Positions 22,620 through 32,372 of a stretch of 64,000 bases of DNA are shown here, in pieces. The stretch is from Methylophaga thalassica. Its GTDB lineage: Bacteria; Pseudomonadota; Gammaproteobacteria; Nitrosococcales; Methylophagaceae. Numbering within the stretch: the stretch's first letter is position 1; every line of letters begins with the position of its first letter. The notes beneath the pieces are model-generated. The model was not told the origin of the DNA. It did not search any database and worked only from the letters and a program-made list of their open reading frames with translations. Both the position numbers and the translations under genes were made by a program. The stretch covers positions 248,001-312,000 of the forward strand of contig NZ_BSND01000003.1 of assembly GCF_030159795.1 (NCBI RefSeq), read 5' to 3'.

Positions 22620-24088
22620 GTAGTGAAATATTGATCAACGTGACGCCGAGTGAAACCCGTGCAGCTGTAGTTGAGAATGGACTACTTCAAGAAGTATTTA
22701 TTGAGCGTAATGAATATCGTGGTTTAGTAGGGAATATTTACAAAGGAAAGGTGTGTCGCGTTTTACCTGGCATGCAAGCGGCTTTTGTTGAAATTGGCCT
22801 TTCAAGAGCGGCGTTTTTACATGTATCAGACATTTCAATACCTAAAGGCCAGACCGGTGATCTGAAAGAAGCCCCCAGTGTTGAGCCGACTATCAGTAGT
22901 TTGTTACGTGAAGGTCAGGAGATCCTGGTTCAGGTCATTAAAGACCCAATGGGCACAAAAGGGGCGCGTCTTACCACGCAACTCTCGGTTTCATCACGTT
23001 ATTTAGTGTATATGCCGGAAACGGAAGGCATTGGCGTTTCATTAAAAATTGAAACAGAGCAGGAACGTGAACGACTAAAAACCTGTTTGATTGATCTGCT
23101 AGAAGAAGGTGCCGGTGGATATATTCTGCGGACTGCAGCAGAAGGTGTATCAGAAGCTGAATTAAAGGCTGATCTCAAATTTCTTTACCGATTATGGGCG
23201 AAACTGCAAGAACGCAAACAACTCGTCAAGTGCGGCGAGCCTCTACATGAAGATCTATCGCTTGCAATGCGCGCATTACGTGATTTATTTTCTGCAGATA
23301 TTGACCGAATTCGTATTGATTCTGAAGAAACATTTCATAAAGCCGTGCATTTTGCTGAGGGGTTTATGCCTGAGTGTGCCGCTCGGCTTGAGCATTACAA
23401 AGGCGATTTACCGCTATTTGATTTGTTCAGCGTGGAAGATGAAATCCAGAAAGCATTGCAGCGTAAGGTACCGTTGAAATCTGGCGGCTATCTTATTTTT
23501 GATCAAACGGAAGCCATGACAACGGTGGATGTAAATACCGGCGGTTTTGTTGGGCATAAAAATCTGGAAGAAACCATTTTCAAAACAAATCTCGAAGCTG
23601 CGCATGCCATTGCCCGCCAGTTACGGGTACGCAATCTGGGCGGAATCATCATTATCGACTTTATTGATATGGATGAAATTGGCCACCGTGAGCAAGTCTT
23701 ACGTGCCTTAGAAAAAGCCATGCAGTTAGATCGGGCACGTCATAACATCAGTGCGGTATCAGAGCTTGGTCTGGTGGAGATGACACGAAAAAGAACTCGT
23801 GAAAGTTTAGGTCACATTCTGTGCGAAGCCTGTCCTTGCTGTGAAGGTAAAGGCTACACCAAAAATGTTGAAACGGTATGTTATGAAATATTCCGTGAGA
23901 TTGTACGTGAGTCTAAACAGTATGAGACCAAACAGTTTCTTATTCTGGCTTCACAAGACGTGATTGACCGTCTGAATGATGAGGACTCTACGAAAGTAGC
24001 TGACTTAGAACACCATATCGGTAAGCCCATATTATTCCAGTGTGAACCGCAATATGGCCGTGAGCAGTTCAACGTGGTTTTAATGTAG
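22616..24088 (+). CDS. rng: Ribonuclease G
   Basis: A 490-residue endonuclease of the RNase E/G family that trims 16S rRNA 5' ends and cuts some mRNAs. An S1 RNA-binding domain is near residues 38-125 (GNIYKGKVCRVLPGMQAAFVEIG). The catalytic core has DVNTGGFVG and GGIIIIDFIDM, holding the two magnesium aspartates. The Zn-link CPCCEGKG lies near residue 405. No long C-terminal scaffold follows, so it is RNase G rather than E. It overlaps maf by four bases. Confidence 0.95.
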   Translation: MSSEILINVTPSETRAAVVENGLLQEVFIERNEYRGLVGNIYKGKVCRVLPGMQAAFVEIGLSRAAFLHVSDISIPKGQTGDLKEAPSVEPTISSLLREGQEILVQVIKDPMGTKGARLTTQLSVSSRYLVYMPETEGIGVSLKIETEQERERLKTCLIDLLEEGAGGYILRTAAEGVSEAELKADLKFLYRLWAKLQERKQLVKCGEPLHEDLSLAMRALRDLFSADIDRIRIDSEETFHKAVHFAEGFMPECAARLEHYKGDLPLFDLFSVEDEIQKALQRKVPLKSGGYLIFDQTEAMTTVDVNTGGFVGHKNLEETIFKTNLEAAHAIARQLRVRNLGGIIIIDFIDMDEIGHREQVLRALEKAMQLDRARHNISAVSELGLVEMTRKRTRESLGHILCEACPCCEGKGYTKNVETVCYEIFREIVRESKQYETKQFLILASQDVIDRLNDEDSTKVADLEHHIGKPILFQCEPQYGREQFNVVLM

Positions 24089-24095
24089 GTATTTG

Positions 24096-27000
24096 ATGCT
24101 AAAGCGCAGCCTGCATATTGCCGGACGGCAATTATTTTATCTCACCGCGATTTCGATCACGTTGGGGCTTTTATTACTGATAACCGCTATCTGGCTGTCA
24201 GATCAGGTTGCCGAGCGAAAAGATGAAATTGCCAGCTGGGCGTCTCAGCAAAGTGGTTACCCTGTAGAAATCGAAGAAGCTGGCCTGTATTGGCTGGACC
24301 TCATCCCCAAACTTGAAATTCGTCAGCTAAAGGTATTGACGAAACAAGGGGATACGCCCATTTTCCAGGCTGGCCAAGTTTATCTGGCGGTAGACGTCTT
24401 TTCATCTGTTCGCAGTGGCGAGTTGATGATAGCGGATGCCAGTATTCGTAATGCCCAACTAAAGGTAGAACATACAACGGATGGTCAATTCCGGGTAAAA
24501 GGCTATCAGCATCAATCACAGCAACCGCTTTCTGACGATAATATCCAAACGGTTTTTAACTGGTTAACCAGACTCAAGCATTCACGTTTAGCGAATGTGC
24601 AGGTCCAATACAAAGATGATAATGAACCTGCACTGTCTGGTCAGTACATTATCGAACAGGCATCACTACGATTTAATAACCAACAATTCATTTCTGAAGC
24701 CACGTTAGCACTCCCTGAGACTTTGGGGAATAGTCTTGAGTTATCAGCAACCGCCCAAATTAATGATGCACTAAATATTACTTCCTGGCAGGGGCTGTTA
24801 CGTCTTGATGAGGTTTCTCTGGGCAAATTACTGAAAAAACGCGCATACAGAGGGGCTAAATTAGATGACGGACTATTAACCGCCACATTAAACGTACAGA
24901 AAGCAAGCCAACAAGCTTTGCTGGCGGGACTTGAGTTGGAGCTGACTGATGCTACCTTGTCTTCGTCCAAACCTGATGATGAGTTCACAGAGGTGAGCCT
25001 TGAACAGCTGATGGGGCATTTTCAACTTGATTATGCTGATAAGCAGTGGCAATTACAGGGTAAACAAGTTCAAATTAAAATGGCGGGTGAAGAATGGCCC
25101 ACGACTTTTTTTGATATAAAACAAGAAACAAATGGTGAATTGTCAGGAAAGGCTTCATTTATTCGTTTGAGTGACATTACTTCCCTAGCGTTATTGATGA
25201 ATGATATGCCGGCTGTTTTGGTGAATACAAAACCCGCAGGTGATTTGCAAAATGTCTCTTTTGCTTATTCTGAGCAGTCAGGATTGGATAAGCTTGCCAT
25301 GAAAGCCAGTGGTGTTTCTTTCTTACCTTGGCAGGACTACCCAGGTGCTAATGACCTAAGTTTTTCCATTGATAAGGATAAAAATAAAGGCACACTTGAG
25401 CTGGATAGCCGAGCAAGCGCCATTTACGCTGATACCTGGCTGCCAGATTCTGTTTTGTTTGATTCGATCAAAGGCAAAATACGTTGGCATAAACAAGATA
25501 ATGAGTGGGCGGTGAATACAGATGCATTACAAATCTGGAACGATGATTTAAATATTCTGCTTAGTGGCGAAGTTGAACAGATAAAGGGTGTTACCGATAC
25601 CGACTTAACCTTGACATTGCAGGATATTGCCGCAAATAAATGGCGACAGTATGTGCCTAAAAGAATTTTGCCCGACGACTTTGAAAAGTGGTCAGCTGAT
25701 GCTTTTCAGCAGGGTATCATTCGTTCTGGCACGATTGTGATGAAAGGTGACCCGACAGCCTTTCCTTTTGATACTGAACCTGATCAAGGTAAGTTTGATA
25801 TGCAACTGAACGTCGAAGATGTTCAGTTGCATTATGGCCCTGGTTGGCCTGATTTAATGCATGTTAATGGCACAGTGGAAGGTCAGGGTAATAATTTGCT
25901 CATTCATAGTGAGTCCGGACAGATAGCGGGTTTTAACTTTAATAAAGTTACCACCACTATCAGTAATCTCGTTAGGAGCAATCCGATTCTGAAAGTCAGT
26001 GGCATACTAAATGGTTCGACCAGTAATGCCTTAGCTTTTTTGAAAAAGAGTCCATTAAAGTCACGCTTTGGCAGTGTTGATGACTGGCTCCAGGCCAAGG
26101 GACAAAGCAATATTCAATTAGATTTAACCGTGCCATTAGTGGACCCTGATAATACCCAGGCCAAAGGTTATGTCAGTTTTAATCAAAGTGCTTTAACGAC
26201 CAAAGCCATAGCAGGGCTGGAAATAGGTAATATTAATGGTCGTCTTCTGTTCAGTAATGACGGTGTATCAGCAGAAAAAATCACGGCGACAGCCTTTAAT
26301 GAGCCCATAGTCATTAATGCGAAAACTGAACAAGCAAAAACCTATGTTGATATCAATGGCAGAGTAGCTGTTGCAGCACTCAATAACACATGGCCAGGTG
26401 CCGTGCCTGCATTTGTCCGTGGAGAAAGTGATTATTCAACAGGAATTGCCATCAGTGAACCGAAACCGGGTAATTTTGAACTCAATGTCACAGTCACCAG
26501 TGATTTACAAGGTATTCAGATTGATGCACCCAAGCCATTGGGAAAAACGGTCTCAGAGCCTGTCCGGCTTCAGGCTGTGATGCATGAGAAAAGTGATGGC
26601 CTGATGTATAACATCCATTATGCAGACTGGTTAAAGGCTGCCATTTATGCTGATAAAAATAGTGAAATTTCTGGGCAAATTATGCTGGGCGGTCAGGCCG
26701 CTAACGAATCGCTTAGCGGTTTACAAGTCGCCGGAGTAATTAACAATCTGGATATTCAGCCATGGTTAGACTGGCAAGACAGCTTACCTGAAACAACTGG
26801 ACCATCATTGCTCGATAAAATTGATAGTCTTGACATCCGGCTGGCTAAACTTCAACTGCAAGATCAGTCGCTTGATAATTTACTTATTAAAGGTAAACAA
26901 ACCGATTCTAAATGGTTACTAGATTTAAGCTCACCTCAAGTAAAAGGCGTTGTGAGTGTGCCGGAGGATATCAATAATTCGGCACCACTTGATGTGAGTC

Positions 27001-27908
27001 TTGAGTATCTTAAGCTAAACGTAAATGACGAGGATGAGAACGAGCAAGAGAAGAATAAGCAGCCGGCTGATTTATGGCCGCCTATTAAGTTGGCAATTAA
27101 CTCATTGACCATTAACAATCTTGATTTGGGGCAGTTAGACCTGGAAGCACAGACAACACCAAATCAATGGATAATAAAAACTGCATCATTATCATCAGCG
27201 GCGATGAAGGCATCTGCGACTGGAGAATGGCAAAAAACGGAGTCTGGTGATCAAAGTCATTTTGTGCTGGGTATTGAAAGTGATGACTTAAAAGCATTAC
27301 TCGACCATTTTAATTATCAGAAAGTGATTGCAGCGAAGCAGGTCAAAGTGAATGCTGACCTGAGTTGGAGCCATGATCCCTTGTCATTTTCTCGTCAGAG
27401 TCTAAATGGCAAATTGGATTTGTCTGTAGGTCGGGGAAGTTTGCTAGAAGTCGAACCTGGTGCTGCGGGCAGAATTTTTGGATTACTTAGCATTGCCGCT
27501 ATCCCACGGCGATTATCTCTGGATTTTAGTGACCTGTTCGGTGGCGGCTTTGATTTCAGCAGTATCAAAGGCCATTTTCAGTTTGACAATGGTATCGCTT
27601 CAACCAATGATCTGACCATGCAAGGGGATTCGGCTGTGATTGAAATGAAAGGCCCTATTGATATGGTTAATCAGACCTATAATCAAGTCGTTAAAGTCAC
27701 ACCTAAAGTGTCGTCGACCTTGCCTATCGCTGGGGCTGTCGCCGGTGGTCCAGTGGGGCTTGGCGTAGGTACCGCCATCTTGCTGTTTGATAAAATCGCA
27801 GGCAGTGTATTGGATAGGGATGTAATTAACCTAATCAGCTATAGTTACAAGCTGACTGGACCTTGGAGTGACCCTAAACTCAATGTTATGAATCCAGCTC
27901 AGCAGTAG
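24096..27908 (+). CDS. yhdP: YhdP, AsmA-like phospholipid-transport protein
   Basis: A 1270-residue protein with one N-terminal membrane helix (about residues 17-36) and a very long beta-rich periplasmic part. It ends with an AsmA-like C-terminal domain (GAAGRIFGLLSIAAIPRRLSLDF and AGAVAGGPVGLGVGTAILLFDK). YhdP bridges the periplasm and is thought to carry phospholipids to the outer membrane. Length fits E. coli (1266). A TTG one codon earlier (24093) is also possible. Order rng-yhdP-tldD is conserved. Confidence 0.94.
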   Translation: MLKRSLHIAGRQLFYLTAISITLGLLLLITAIWLSDQVAERKDEIASWASQQSGYPVEIEEAGLYWLDLIPKLEIRQLKVLTKQGDTPIFQAGQVYLAVDVFSSVRSGELMIADASIRNAQLKVEHTTDGQFRVKGYQHQSQQPLSDDNIQTVFNWLTRLKHSRLANVQVQYKDDNEPALSGQYIIEQASLRFNNQQFISEATLALPETLGNSLELSATAQINDALNITSWQGLLRLDEVSLGKLLKKRAYRGAKLDDGLLTATLNVQKASQQALLAGLELELTDATLSSSKPDDEFTEVSLEQLMGHFQLDYADKQWQLQGKQVQIKMAGEEWPTTFFDIKQETNGELSGKASFIRLSDITSLALLMNDMPAVLVNTKPAGDLQNVSFAYSEQSGLDKLAMKASGVSFLPWQDYPGANDLSFSIDKDKNKGTLELDSRASAIYADTWLPDSVLFDSIKGKIRWHKQDNEWAVNTDALQIWNDDLNILLSGEVEQIKGVTDTDLTLTLQDIAANKWRQYVPKRILPDDFEKWSADAFQQGIIRSGTIVMKGDPTAFPFDTEPDQGKFDMQLNVEDVQLHYGPGWPDLMHVNGTVEGQGNNLLIHSESGQIAGFNFNKVTTTISNLVRSNPILKVSGILNGSTSNALAFLKKSPLKSRFGSVDDWLQAKGQSNIQLDLTVPLVDPDNTQAKGYVSFNQSALTTKAIAGLEIGNINGRLLFSNDGVSAEKITATAFNEPIVINAKTEQAKTYVDINGRVAVAALNNTWPGAVPAFVRGESDYSTGIAISEPKPGNFELNVTVTSDLQGIQIDAPKPLGKTVSEPVRLQAVMHEKSDGLMYNIHYADWLKAAIYADKNSEISGQIMLGGQAANESLSGLQVAGVINNLDIQPWLDWQDSLPETTGPSLLDKIDSLDIRLAKLQLQDQSLDNLLIKGKQTDSKWLLDLSSPQVKGVVSVPEDINNSAPLDVSLEYLKLNVNDEDENEQEKNKQPADLWPPIKLAINSLTINNLDLGQLDLEAQTTPNQWIIKTASLSSAAMKASATGEWQKTESGDQSHFVLGIESDDLKALLDHFNYQKVIAAKQVKVNADLSWSHDPLSFSRQSLNGKLDLSVGRGSLLEVEPGAAGRIFGLLSIAAIPRRLSLDFSDLFGGGFDFSSIKGHFQFDNGIASTNDLTMQGDSAVIEMKGPIDMVNQTYNQVVKVTPKVSSTLPIAGAVAGGPVGLGVGTAILLFDKIAGSVLDRDVINLISYSYKLTGPWSDPKLNVMNPAQQ

Positions 27909-27955
27909 AATCTGATATCATGTGCCCATCCTAAACAAACGATGATTCTTTATTG

Positions 27956-29398
27956 ATGAGCGCCTCGATTCCCGAAAAAGTTCAACAGCAACTCTTAGTT
28001 CCTGTTGGTTTAACAGACACTGATTTGGAAAATGCATTAGCAACGACAATGACCGCTGGTGTCGATTACGCCGATCTGTATTTTCAACAGTCCAGACAAG
28101 AAAACTGGGTGTTAGAAGACGGCATTATTAAAGACGGTGGTTATCATCTTGAACAAGGTGTTGGCGTCCGAGCCTGTAGTGGTGAGAAGACGGGTTTTGC
28201 TTATTCAGATGACCTGGTTTTGCCTGCTTTACAAAAGGCAGCTAAGGCGGCTCAGGCAATTTCCAGACAAGGTTCTCAACAATCTGTCGCCGTCTGGACA
28301 AAACAGCAATCTCCCGTACTGTATACCCCGGATGATCCTATCCTCGCGTTGACCGTGACTGAAAAGCTCAACTTATTACGAGAAGCAGATGCTGCAGCAA
28401 GAGCCGCTGATCCTCGTGTTAAACAAGTGAGTGTGAGTCTGGCAGGTGGTATTGATACAGTGTTGATCGCCGCAAGTGATGGCACATATGCCACGGATAT
28501 CAGACCTCTTGTTCGTATGAATGTCAGTGTGATTGTTGAGCAAAATGGACGCCGTGAGCGTGGCAGTGCTGGTGGTGGACGTCGAATGGATTATCGTTAC
28601 TTCCAACAAAATAGTCTGGCTGTTAATTATGCAAAAGAAGCGGTCAGATTGGCTTTAGTTAACTTAGAAGCCGTTGCTGCTCCAGCGGGGACAATGCCCG
28701 TCGTACTCGGTAATGGTTGGCCAGGAGTTTTATTACACGAAGCCGTTGGTCATGGTTTAGAAGGTGACTTTAATCGACGAGGTACATCCACGTTCTCAGG
28801 GAAAATGGGGGAGCAGGTGGCCTCACCTTTATGTACGGTTGTCGATGATGGCACCATGCCGTCACGAAGAGGTTCATTGAATGTGGATGATGAAGGAGTG
28901 GAAACCCAATTCACTACCTTGATCGAAAAGGGCAAACTAACAGGTTACATGCAGGATAAGCATAATTCACGGCTTATGGGCAGCACGAGTACGGGTAATG
29001 GACGCAGAGAGTCATACGCGCACTTGCCGATGCCTCGCATGACGAATACCTACATGCTGCCTGGTGAGCATAAAGCAGAAGAGATTATTGCTTCTGTCGA
29101 GAAAGGCATTTACGCCGTTAATTTTGGCGGTGGCCAAGTCGATATTACCTCTGGCAAATTTGTTTTCTCGACAAGTGAAGCCTATCTCATTGAAAACGGT
29201 AAAGTCACCACACCTGTAAAAGGGGCAACACTCATTGGTAACGGACCAGAAGTCATGCAACGCATATCAATGGTTGCTGACGATTTAGAGCTTGATACCG
29301 GTGTGGGTAACTGTGGTAAAGAAGGACAGAGTGTACCTGTAGGGGTGGGACAGCCTACTCTGAAAATTGATGCACTAACTGTTGGTGGAACAGCTTAG
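27956..29398 (+). CDS. tldD: Metalloprotease TldD
   Basis: A 480-residue subunit of the TldD/TldE zinc protease, which processes modified peptides and the antitoxin CcdA in E. coli. The metal-binding helix [11 protein letters not shown] lies near residues 260-270, followed by [18 protein letters not shown] near 345. It is full length (481 in E. coli). The partner tldE (pmbA) is not in the window. The ATG at 27956 is preceded by a TTG codon in frame. Confidence 0.95.
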   Translation: MSASIPEKVQQQLLVPVGLTDTDLENALATTMTAGVDYADLYFQQSRQENWVLEDGIIKDGGYHLEQGVGVRACSGEKTGFAYSDDLVLPALQKAAKAAQAISRQGSQQSVAVWTKQQSPVLYTPDDPILALTVTEKLNLLREADAAARAADPRVKQVSVSLAGGIDTVLIAASDGTYATDIRPLVRMNVSVIVEQNGRRERGSAGGGRRMDYRYFQQNSLAVNYAKEAVRLALVNLEAVAAPAGTMPVVLGNGWPGVLLHEAVGHGLEGDFNRRGTSTFSGKMGEQVASPLCTVVDDGTMPSRRGSLNVDDEGVETQFTTLIEKGKLTGYMQDKHNSRLMGSTSTGNGRRESYAHLPMPRMTNTYMLPGEHKAEEIIASVEKGIYAVNFGGGQVDITSGKFVFSTSEAYLIENGKVTTPVKGATLIGNGPEVMQRISMVADDLELDTGVGNCGKEGQSVPVGVGQPTLKIDALTVGGTA

Positions 29399-29408
29399 AT
29401 TTAAAATA

Positions 29409-30464
29409 ATGATGGAAAAAAAACATAAAGCAGTCGCCTTGATTTCAGGCGGTCTGGATTCAATGCTGGCCGTCCGAGTCATGCAAGAACAAGGTATTGA
29501 AGTAGAAGGGATTAATTTCTATACCGGTTTTTGTGTTGAAGGGCATACTCATGCCATTCGTAATCAAGATAAGAATAAACAAAAACGAAATAATGCACTC
29601 TGGGTGGCGGAGCAACTAGGCATTAAATTACATATCGTTGATGTTATTGAAGAATACAAAGAAGTATTACTGAATCCTAAACATGGTTACGGGGCGAATA
29701 TGAACCCCTGCCTGGATTGTAAGATTTTCATGGTCAGCAAAGCAGTTGAGTGGATAAAAGAAAATCATCACGATGGTTTTGACTTTATTATTACTGGCGA
29801 AGTGATTGGCCAACGCCCAATGTCGCAACGTAAAGCGACCATGCCGATTATCTCTGAAGAGTCTGGTGCTGAGGATTTATTACTCAGACCGTTGTGTGCT
29901 AAAAATCTTCCTGAAACATTACCAGAGCGTGAAGGCTGGGTAGATCGTAGTAAATTGTACGATTTTCATGGTCGTAACCGTAAACCACAAATTGCTTTGG
30001 CCAAACAGTTTGGCTTAACTGATTTTGCGACTCCAGCGGGTGGTTGTTGTTTTCTCACCGACAAAAGTTACTCTGACAAGCTTGTCGATTTATGGCAAGC
30101 GCGCAATAGCAGAGAGTATGAGATGGACGATATCATGCTGCTGAAAGTGGGCAGACATATTCGTCCAAAAGCAGAATTTAAGCTGATCATCGCGCGTGAT
30201 GCCGGTGAAAGTAAGTTTTTAGAAGGCTATCGAAAAGAATTTATTAGTATTCACGCTTTAAGTCACAGTGGTCCGATGGCGCTGGTTGACGGTGAGCTTG
30301 ATGAGGAACAATATGAACTCGCCGCAGCTATTGTTGCTCGCTTTGGGCAGGGTAGAATGGCGGATGAGGTTGAGTTGGATATTGCATTACCAAAACAAGG
30401 TAGTTTGCAGGTAAAAACTCCCCCACTTTCTGCGGAGCAAGTTTTACAGGAGTGGTATGTGTGA
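29409..30464 (+). CDS. PP-loop ATP pyrophosphatase, tRNA-thiolation-like
   Basis: A protein of about 351 residues. The PP-loop SGGLDS lies at residues 13-18 and marks an ATP-pyrophosphatase that adenylates its target before sulfur transfer. The pair NPCLDCK (about residues 100-106) and the later GGCC (about 210) are candidate catalytic cysteines, as in MnmA/ThiI-type tRNA sulfurtransferases. The C-terminal ~120 residues (KVGRHIRPKAEFKLIIARD onward) are unlike MnmA and may be an RNA-binding part. It sits 10 bases after tldD and is overlapped by a TusA-like sulfur carrier, which strongly suggests a sulfur-transfer role. The substrate tRNA and position are unknown. The frame opens earlier at TTG 29382; the ribosome site is weak for both starts. 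Confidence 0.75.
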   Translation: MMEKKHKAVALISGGLDSMLAVRVMQEQGIEVEGINFYTGFCVEGHTHAIRNQDKNKQKRNNALWVAEQLGIKLHIVDVIEEYKEVLLNPKHGYGANMNPCLDCKIFMVSKAVEWIKENHHDGFDFIITGEVIGQRPMSQRKATMPIISEESGAEDLLLRPLCAKNLPETLPEREGWVDRSKLYDFHGRNRKPQIALAKQFGLTDFATPAGGCCFLTDKSYSDKLVDLWQARNSREYEMDDIMLLKVGRHIRPKAEFKLIIARDAGESKFLEGYRKEFISIHALSHSGPMALVDGELDEEQYELAAAIVARFGQGRMADEVELDIALPKQGSLQVKTPPLSAEQVLQEWYV

Positions 30465-30688
30465 GTAAGCAAACTTTAGATGCTCGAAAGATGTTATGCC
30501 CTTTACCAGTAATAAAAGCTCAAAATCAAATTAAGCAGATGACTAAGGGCGATGAGCTGGATGTAATATGCACGGATCCTGGTGCTTTACATGATATTCC
30601 TGCATGGGCTCGCATCAATGGCCATGAAGTAATAGCCACGCAACAAAATGATGATGAACTTGTCATTACGGTTCGAGTTGGTGCGTAG
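30461..30688 (+). CDS. TusA-like sulfur carrier protein
   Basis: A 75-residue protein of the SirA/TusA/YeeD family. The signature CPLPVIK carries the cysteine that would hold persulfide sulfur, followed by KGDELDVICTDPGA and a C-terminal beta strand. The start is GTG eight bases after GGAG and overlaps the stop of the PP-loop gene (GTGA), so the two should be made together. I infer that it hands sulfur to the PP-loop enzyme. It need not be the classical TusA, since no tusBCD or tusE is seen. Confidence 0.85.
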   Translation: MSKQTLDARKMLCPLPVIKAQNQIKQMTKGDELDVICTDPGALHDIPAWARINGHEVIATQQNDDELVITVRVGA

Positions 30689-30703
30689 CACTAATATAGT
30701 GCG
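30687..30703. promoter_or_regulatory. NtrC-binding palindrome 1 upstream of glnA
   Basis: GCAC-N7-GTGC spacing, as in the NtrC consensus TGCACC-N5-GGTGCA. It lies about 118 bases before the predicted sigma-54 start and overlaps the end of the TusA-like gene. Confidence 0.7.
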
Positions 30704-30717
30704 TTTATGGGTTTTTA

Positions 30718-30734
30718 TGCACTTTATTGGTGCT
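30718..30734. promoter_or_regulatory. NtrC-binding palindrome 2 upstream of glnA
   Basis: TGCACT-N5-GGTGCT, a near-consensus NtrC site. Its centre is 31 bases from site 1, three DNA turns, like the paired enhancer sites of E. coli glnA. A half-matching site (TGCTTA-N5-GGTGCA, 30731-30747) follows at once. Confidence 0.75.
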
Positions 30735-30785
30735 TAGTGTTGGTGCAAATGCACCTAAATAGTTGATTTTTTTATGTAGTAAAAG

Positions 30786-30802
30786 TTGGCGTGATTTCTG
30801 CT
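30786..30802 (+). promoter_or_regulatory. Sigma-54 promoter of glnA
   Basis: TTGGCGTGATTTCTGCT has the GG-N10-GC arrangement of -24/-12 promoters (GG at 30788-30789, GC at 30800-30801). Transcription should start near 30813, about 54 bases before glnA. Confidence 0.75.
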
Positions 30803-30866
30803 GTATTGTGTCGCGTGTTTAGTTTGCACTACAGAAAGTGCAGTTTATAAAAATTGGAGAAGTTAA

Positions 30867-32276
30867 ATGTCAGTCGAAAATGTGCTTCAAATGATCAAAG
30901 ATGAGGATGTCAAATTTGTTGACTTCCGTTTCACCGATACGCGTGGTAAAGAACAGCATGTTTCTTACCCTGCACACACAATTGATGAAGATACCTTCAC
31001 AGAAGGCGCAATGTTCGATGGCTCTTCTGTTGCAGGATGGAAGGGTATTAATGAATCAGACATGATTTTAATGCCAGATCCTGAAACAGCTGTGATGGAT
31101 CCATTTATGGACGACAACACACTAATTATTCGTTGCGATATCGTCGAACCTGCAACTATGCAAGGTTACGAACGTGACCCACGTAGTGTTGCTAAGCGTG
31201 CTGAAGCTTACCTGCAATCTACTGGCCTTGGTGATACTGCTTTCTTCGGTCCTGAACCAGAATTTTTCATCTTAGATGATGTTCGCTGGGGAAGCGATAT
31301 GTCTGGTTCATTCTTTAAAGTCGACTCTGATGAATCAGCATGGAATACAGAAAAAGTATTCGCTGATGGTAACAAAGGTCACCGTCCAAAAGTGAAAGGA
31401 GGATATTTCCCTGTTCCTCCTGTTGACTCACTCAACGATATCCGTGCTGCAATGTGCTTAACCATGGAAGAAATGGGCTTACCTGTTGAAGTTCATCACC
31501 ATGAAGTAGCAACTGCAGGTCAGTGCGAAATCGGTGTTAAATTCAACACACTGGTTAAAAAAGCTGACGAAGTACAAATCCTGAAATACGTTGTTCATAA
31601 TGTTGCTCATGCTTATGGCAAAACAGCGACATTCATGCCTAAACCTATCGTAGGTGATAATGGTAGTGGTATGCACGTTCACCAATCTTTCTCTAAAGAT
31701 GGCGAAAACCAATTCACTGGTAATAAATACGGTGGTTTATCTGAAACTGCGCTTTACTACATCGGTGGTATCATCAAACATGCGCGTGCTCTGAATGCGT
31801 TTACTAACTCTTCAACAAACAGCTACAAGCGTCTTGTGCCTGGTTTTGAAGCGCCTGTTATGTTGGCTTACTCAGCACGTAACCGTTCAGCTTCAATCCG
31901 TATTCCTTTTGTTAGTAATCCAAAAGGTCGCCGTATTGAAGTACGTTTCCCTGATCCAACCGCGAATCCATACTTAGCATTCTCAGCGATGTTAATGGCT
32001 GGTTTAGATGGTATTAAAAACAAAATCCATCCTGGTGATGCAATGGATAAGGATCTGTATGACTTACCAGCTGAAGAAGCAGCAGAAATTCCAACAGTAT
32101 GTCATTCATTAGATCAAGCACTTGATTGTTTGAATGAAGATCGCGCTTTCTTGACTGAAGGTGGTGTATTTACTGATGACATGATCGATGCATACATTGC
32201 ATTGAAAATGGAAGAAGTCACTCGTATCCGTATGGAAACACACCCAGTTGAGTATGACTTGTACTACAGCGTGTAA
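30867..32276 (+). CDS. glnA: Glutamine synthetase, type I
   Basis: A 469-residue enzyme that forms glutamine from glutamate, ammonia and ATP; it is a dodecamer in the cytoplasm. Motifs are [17 protein letters not shown], the GPEPEFF metal site, [21 protein letters not shown] and [11 protein letters not shown]. The adenylylation segment DLYDLPAEE near residue 395 keeps the tyrosine, so activity should be controlled by GlnE. Transcription is probably controlled by NtrC and sigma-54 (sites at 30687-30802). The ATG follows TTGGAGAAG. A strong terminator follows, separating it from ntrBC. Confidence 0.98.
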   Translation: MSVENVLQMIKDEDVKFVDFRFTDTRGKEQHVSYPAHTIDEDTFTEGAMFDGSSVAGWKGINESDMILMPDPETAVMDPFMDDNTLIIRCDIVEPATMQGYERDPRSVAKRAEAYLQSTGLGDTAFFGPEPEFFILDDVRWGSDMSGSFFKVDSDESAWNTEKVFADGNKGHRPKVKGGYFPVPPVDSLNDIRAAMCLTMEEMGLPVEVHHHEVATAGQCEIGVKFNTLVKKADEVQILKYVVHNVAHAYGKTATFMPKPIVGDNGSGMHVHQSFSKDGENQFTGNKYGGLSETALYYIGGIIKHARALNAFTNSSTNSYKRLVPGFEAPVMLAYSARNRSASIRIPFVSNPKGRRIEVRFPDPTANPYLAFSAMLMAGLDGIKNKIHPGDAMDKDLYDLPAEEAAEIPTVCHSLDQALDCLNEDRAFLTEGGVFTDDMIDAYIALKMEEVTRIRMETHPVEYDLYYSV

Positions 32277-32300
32277 TCACTTATGTGATGAAGCTAACAA

Positions 32301-32326
32301 AAAGCGCCTTTCGGGGCGCTTTTTTT
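32301..32326 (+). terminator. Terminator after glnA
   Basis: The hairpin AAAGCGCC/GGCGCTTT with a short loop is followed by seven T residues. Confidence 0.9.
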
Positions 32327-32372
32327 ATGGCTGTGAGTTGCGGTTAGAGACATGGTGGAATATGCTTAGCCA

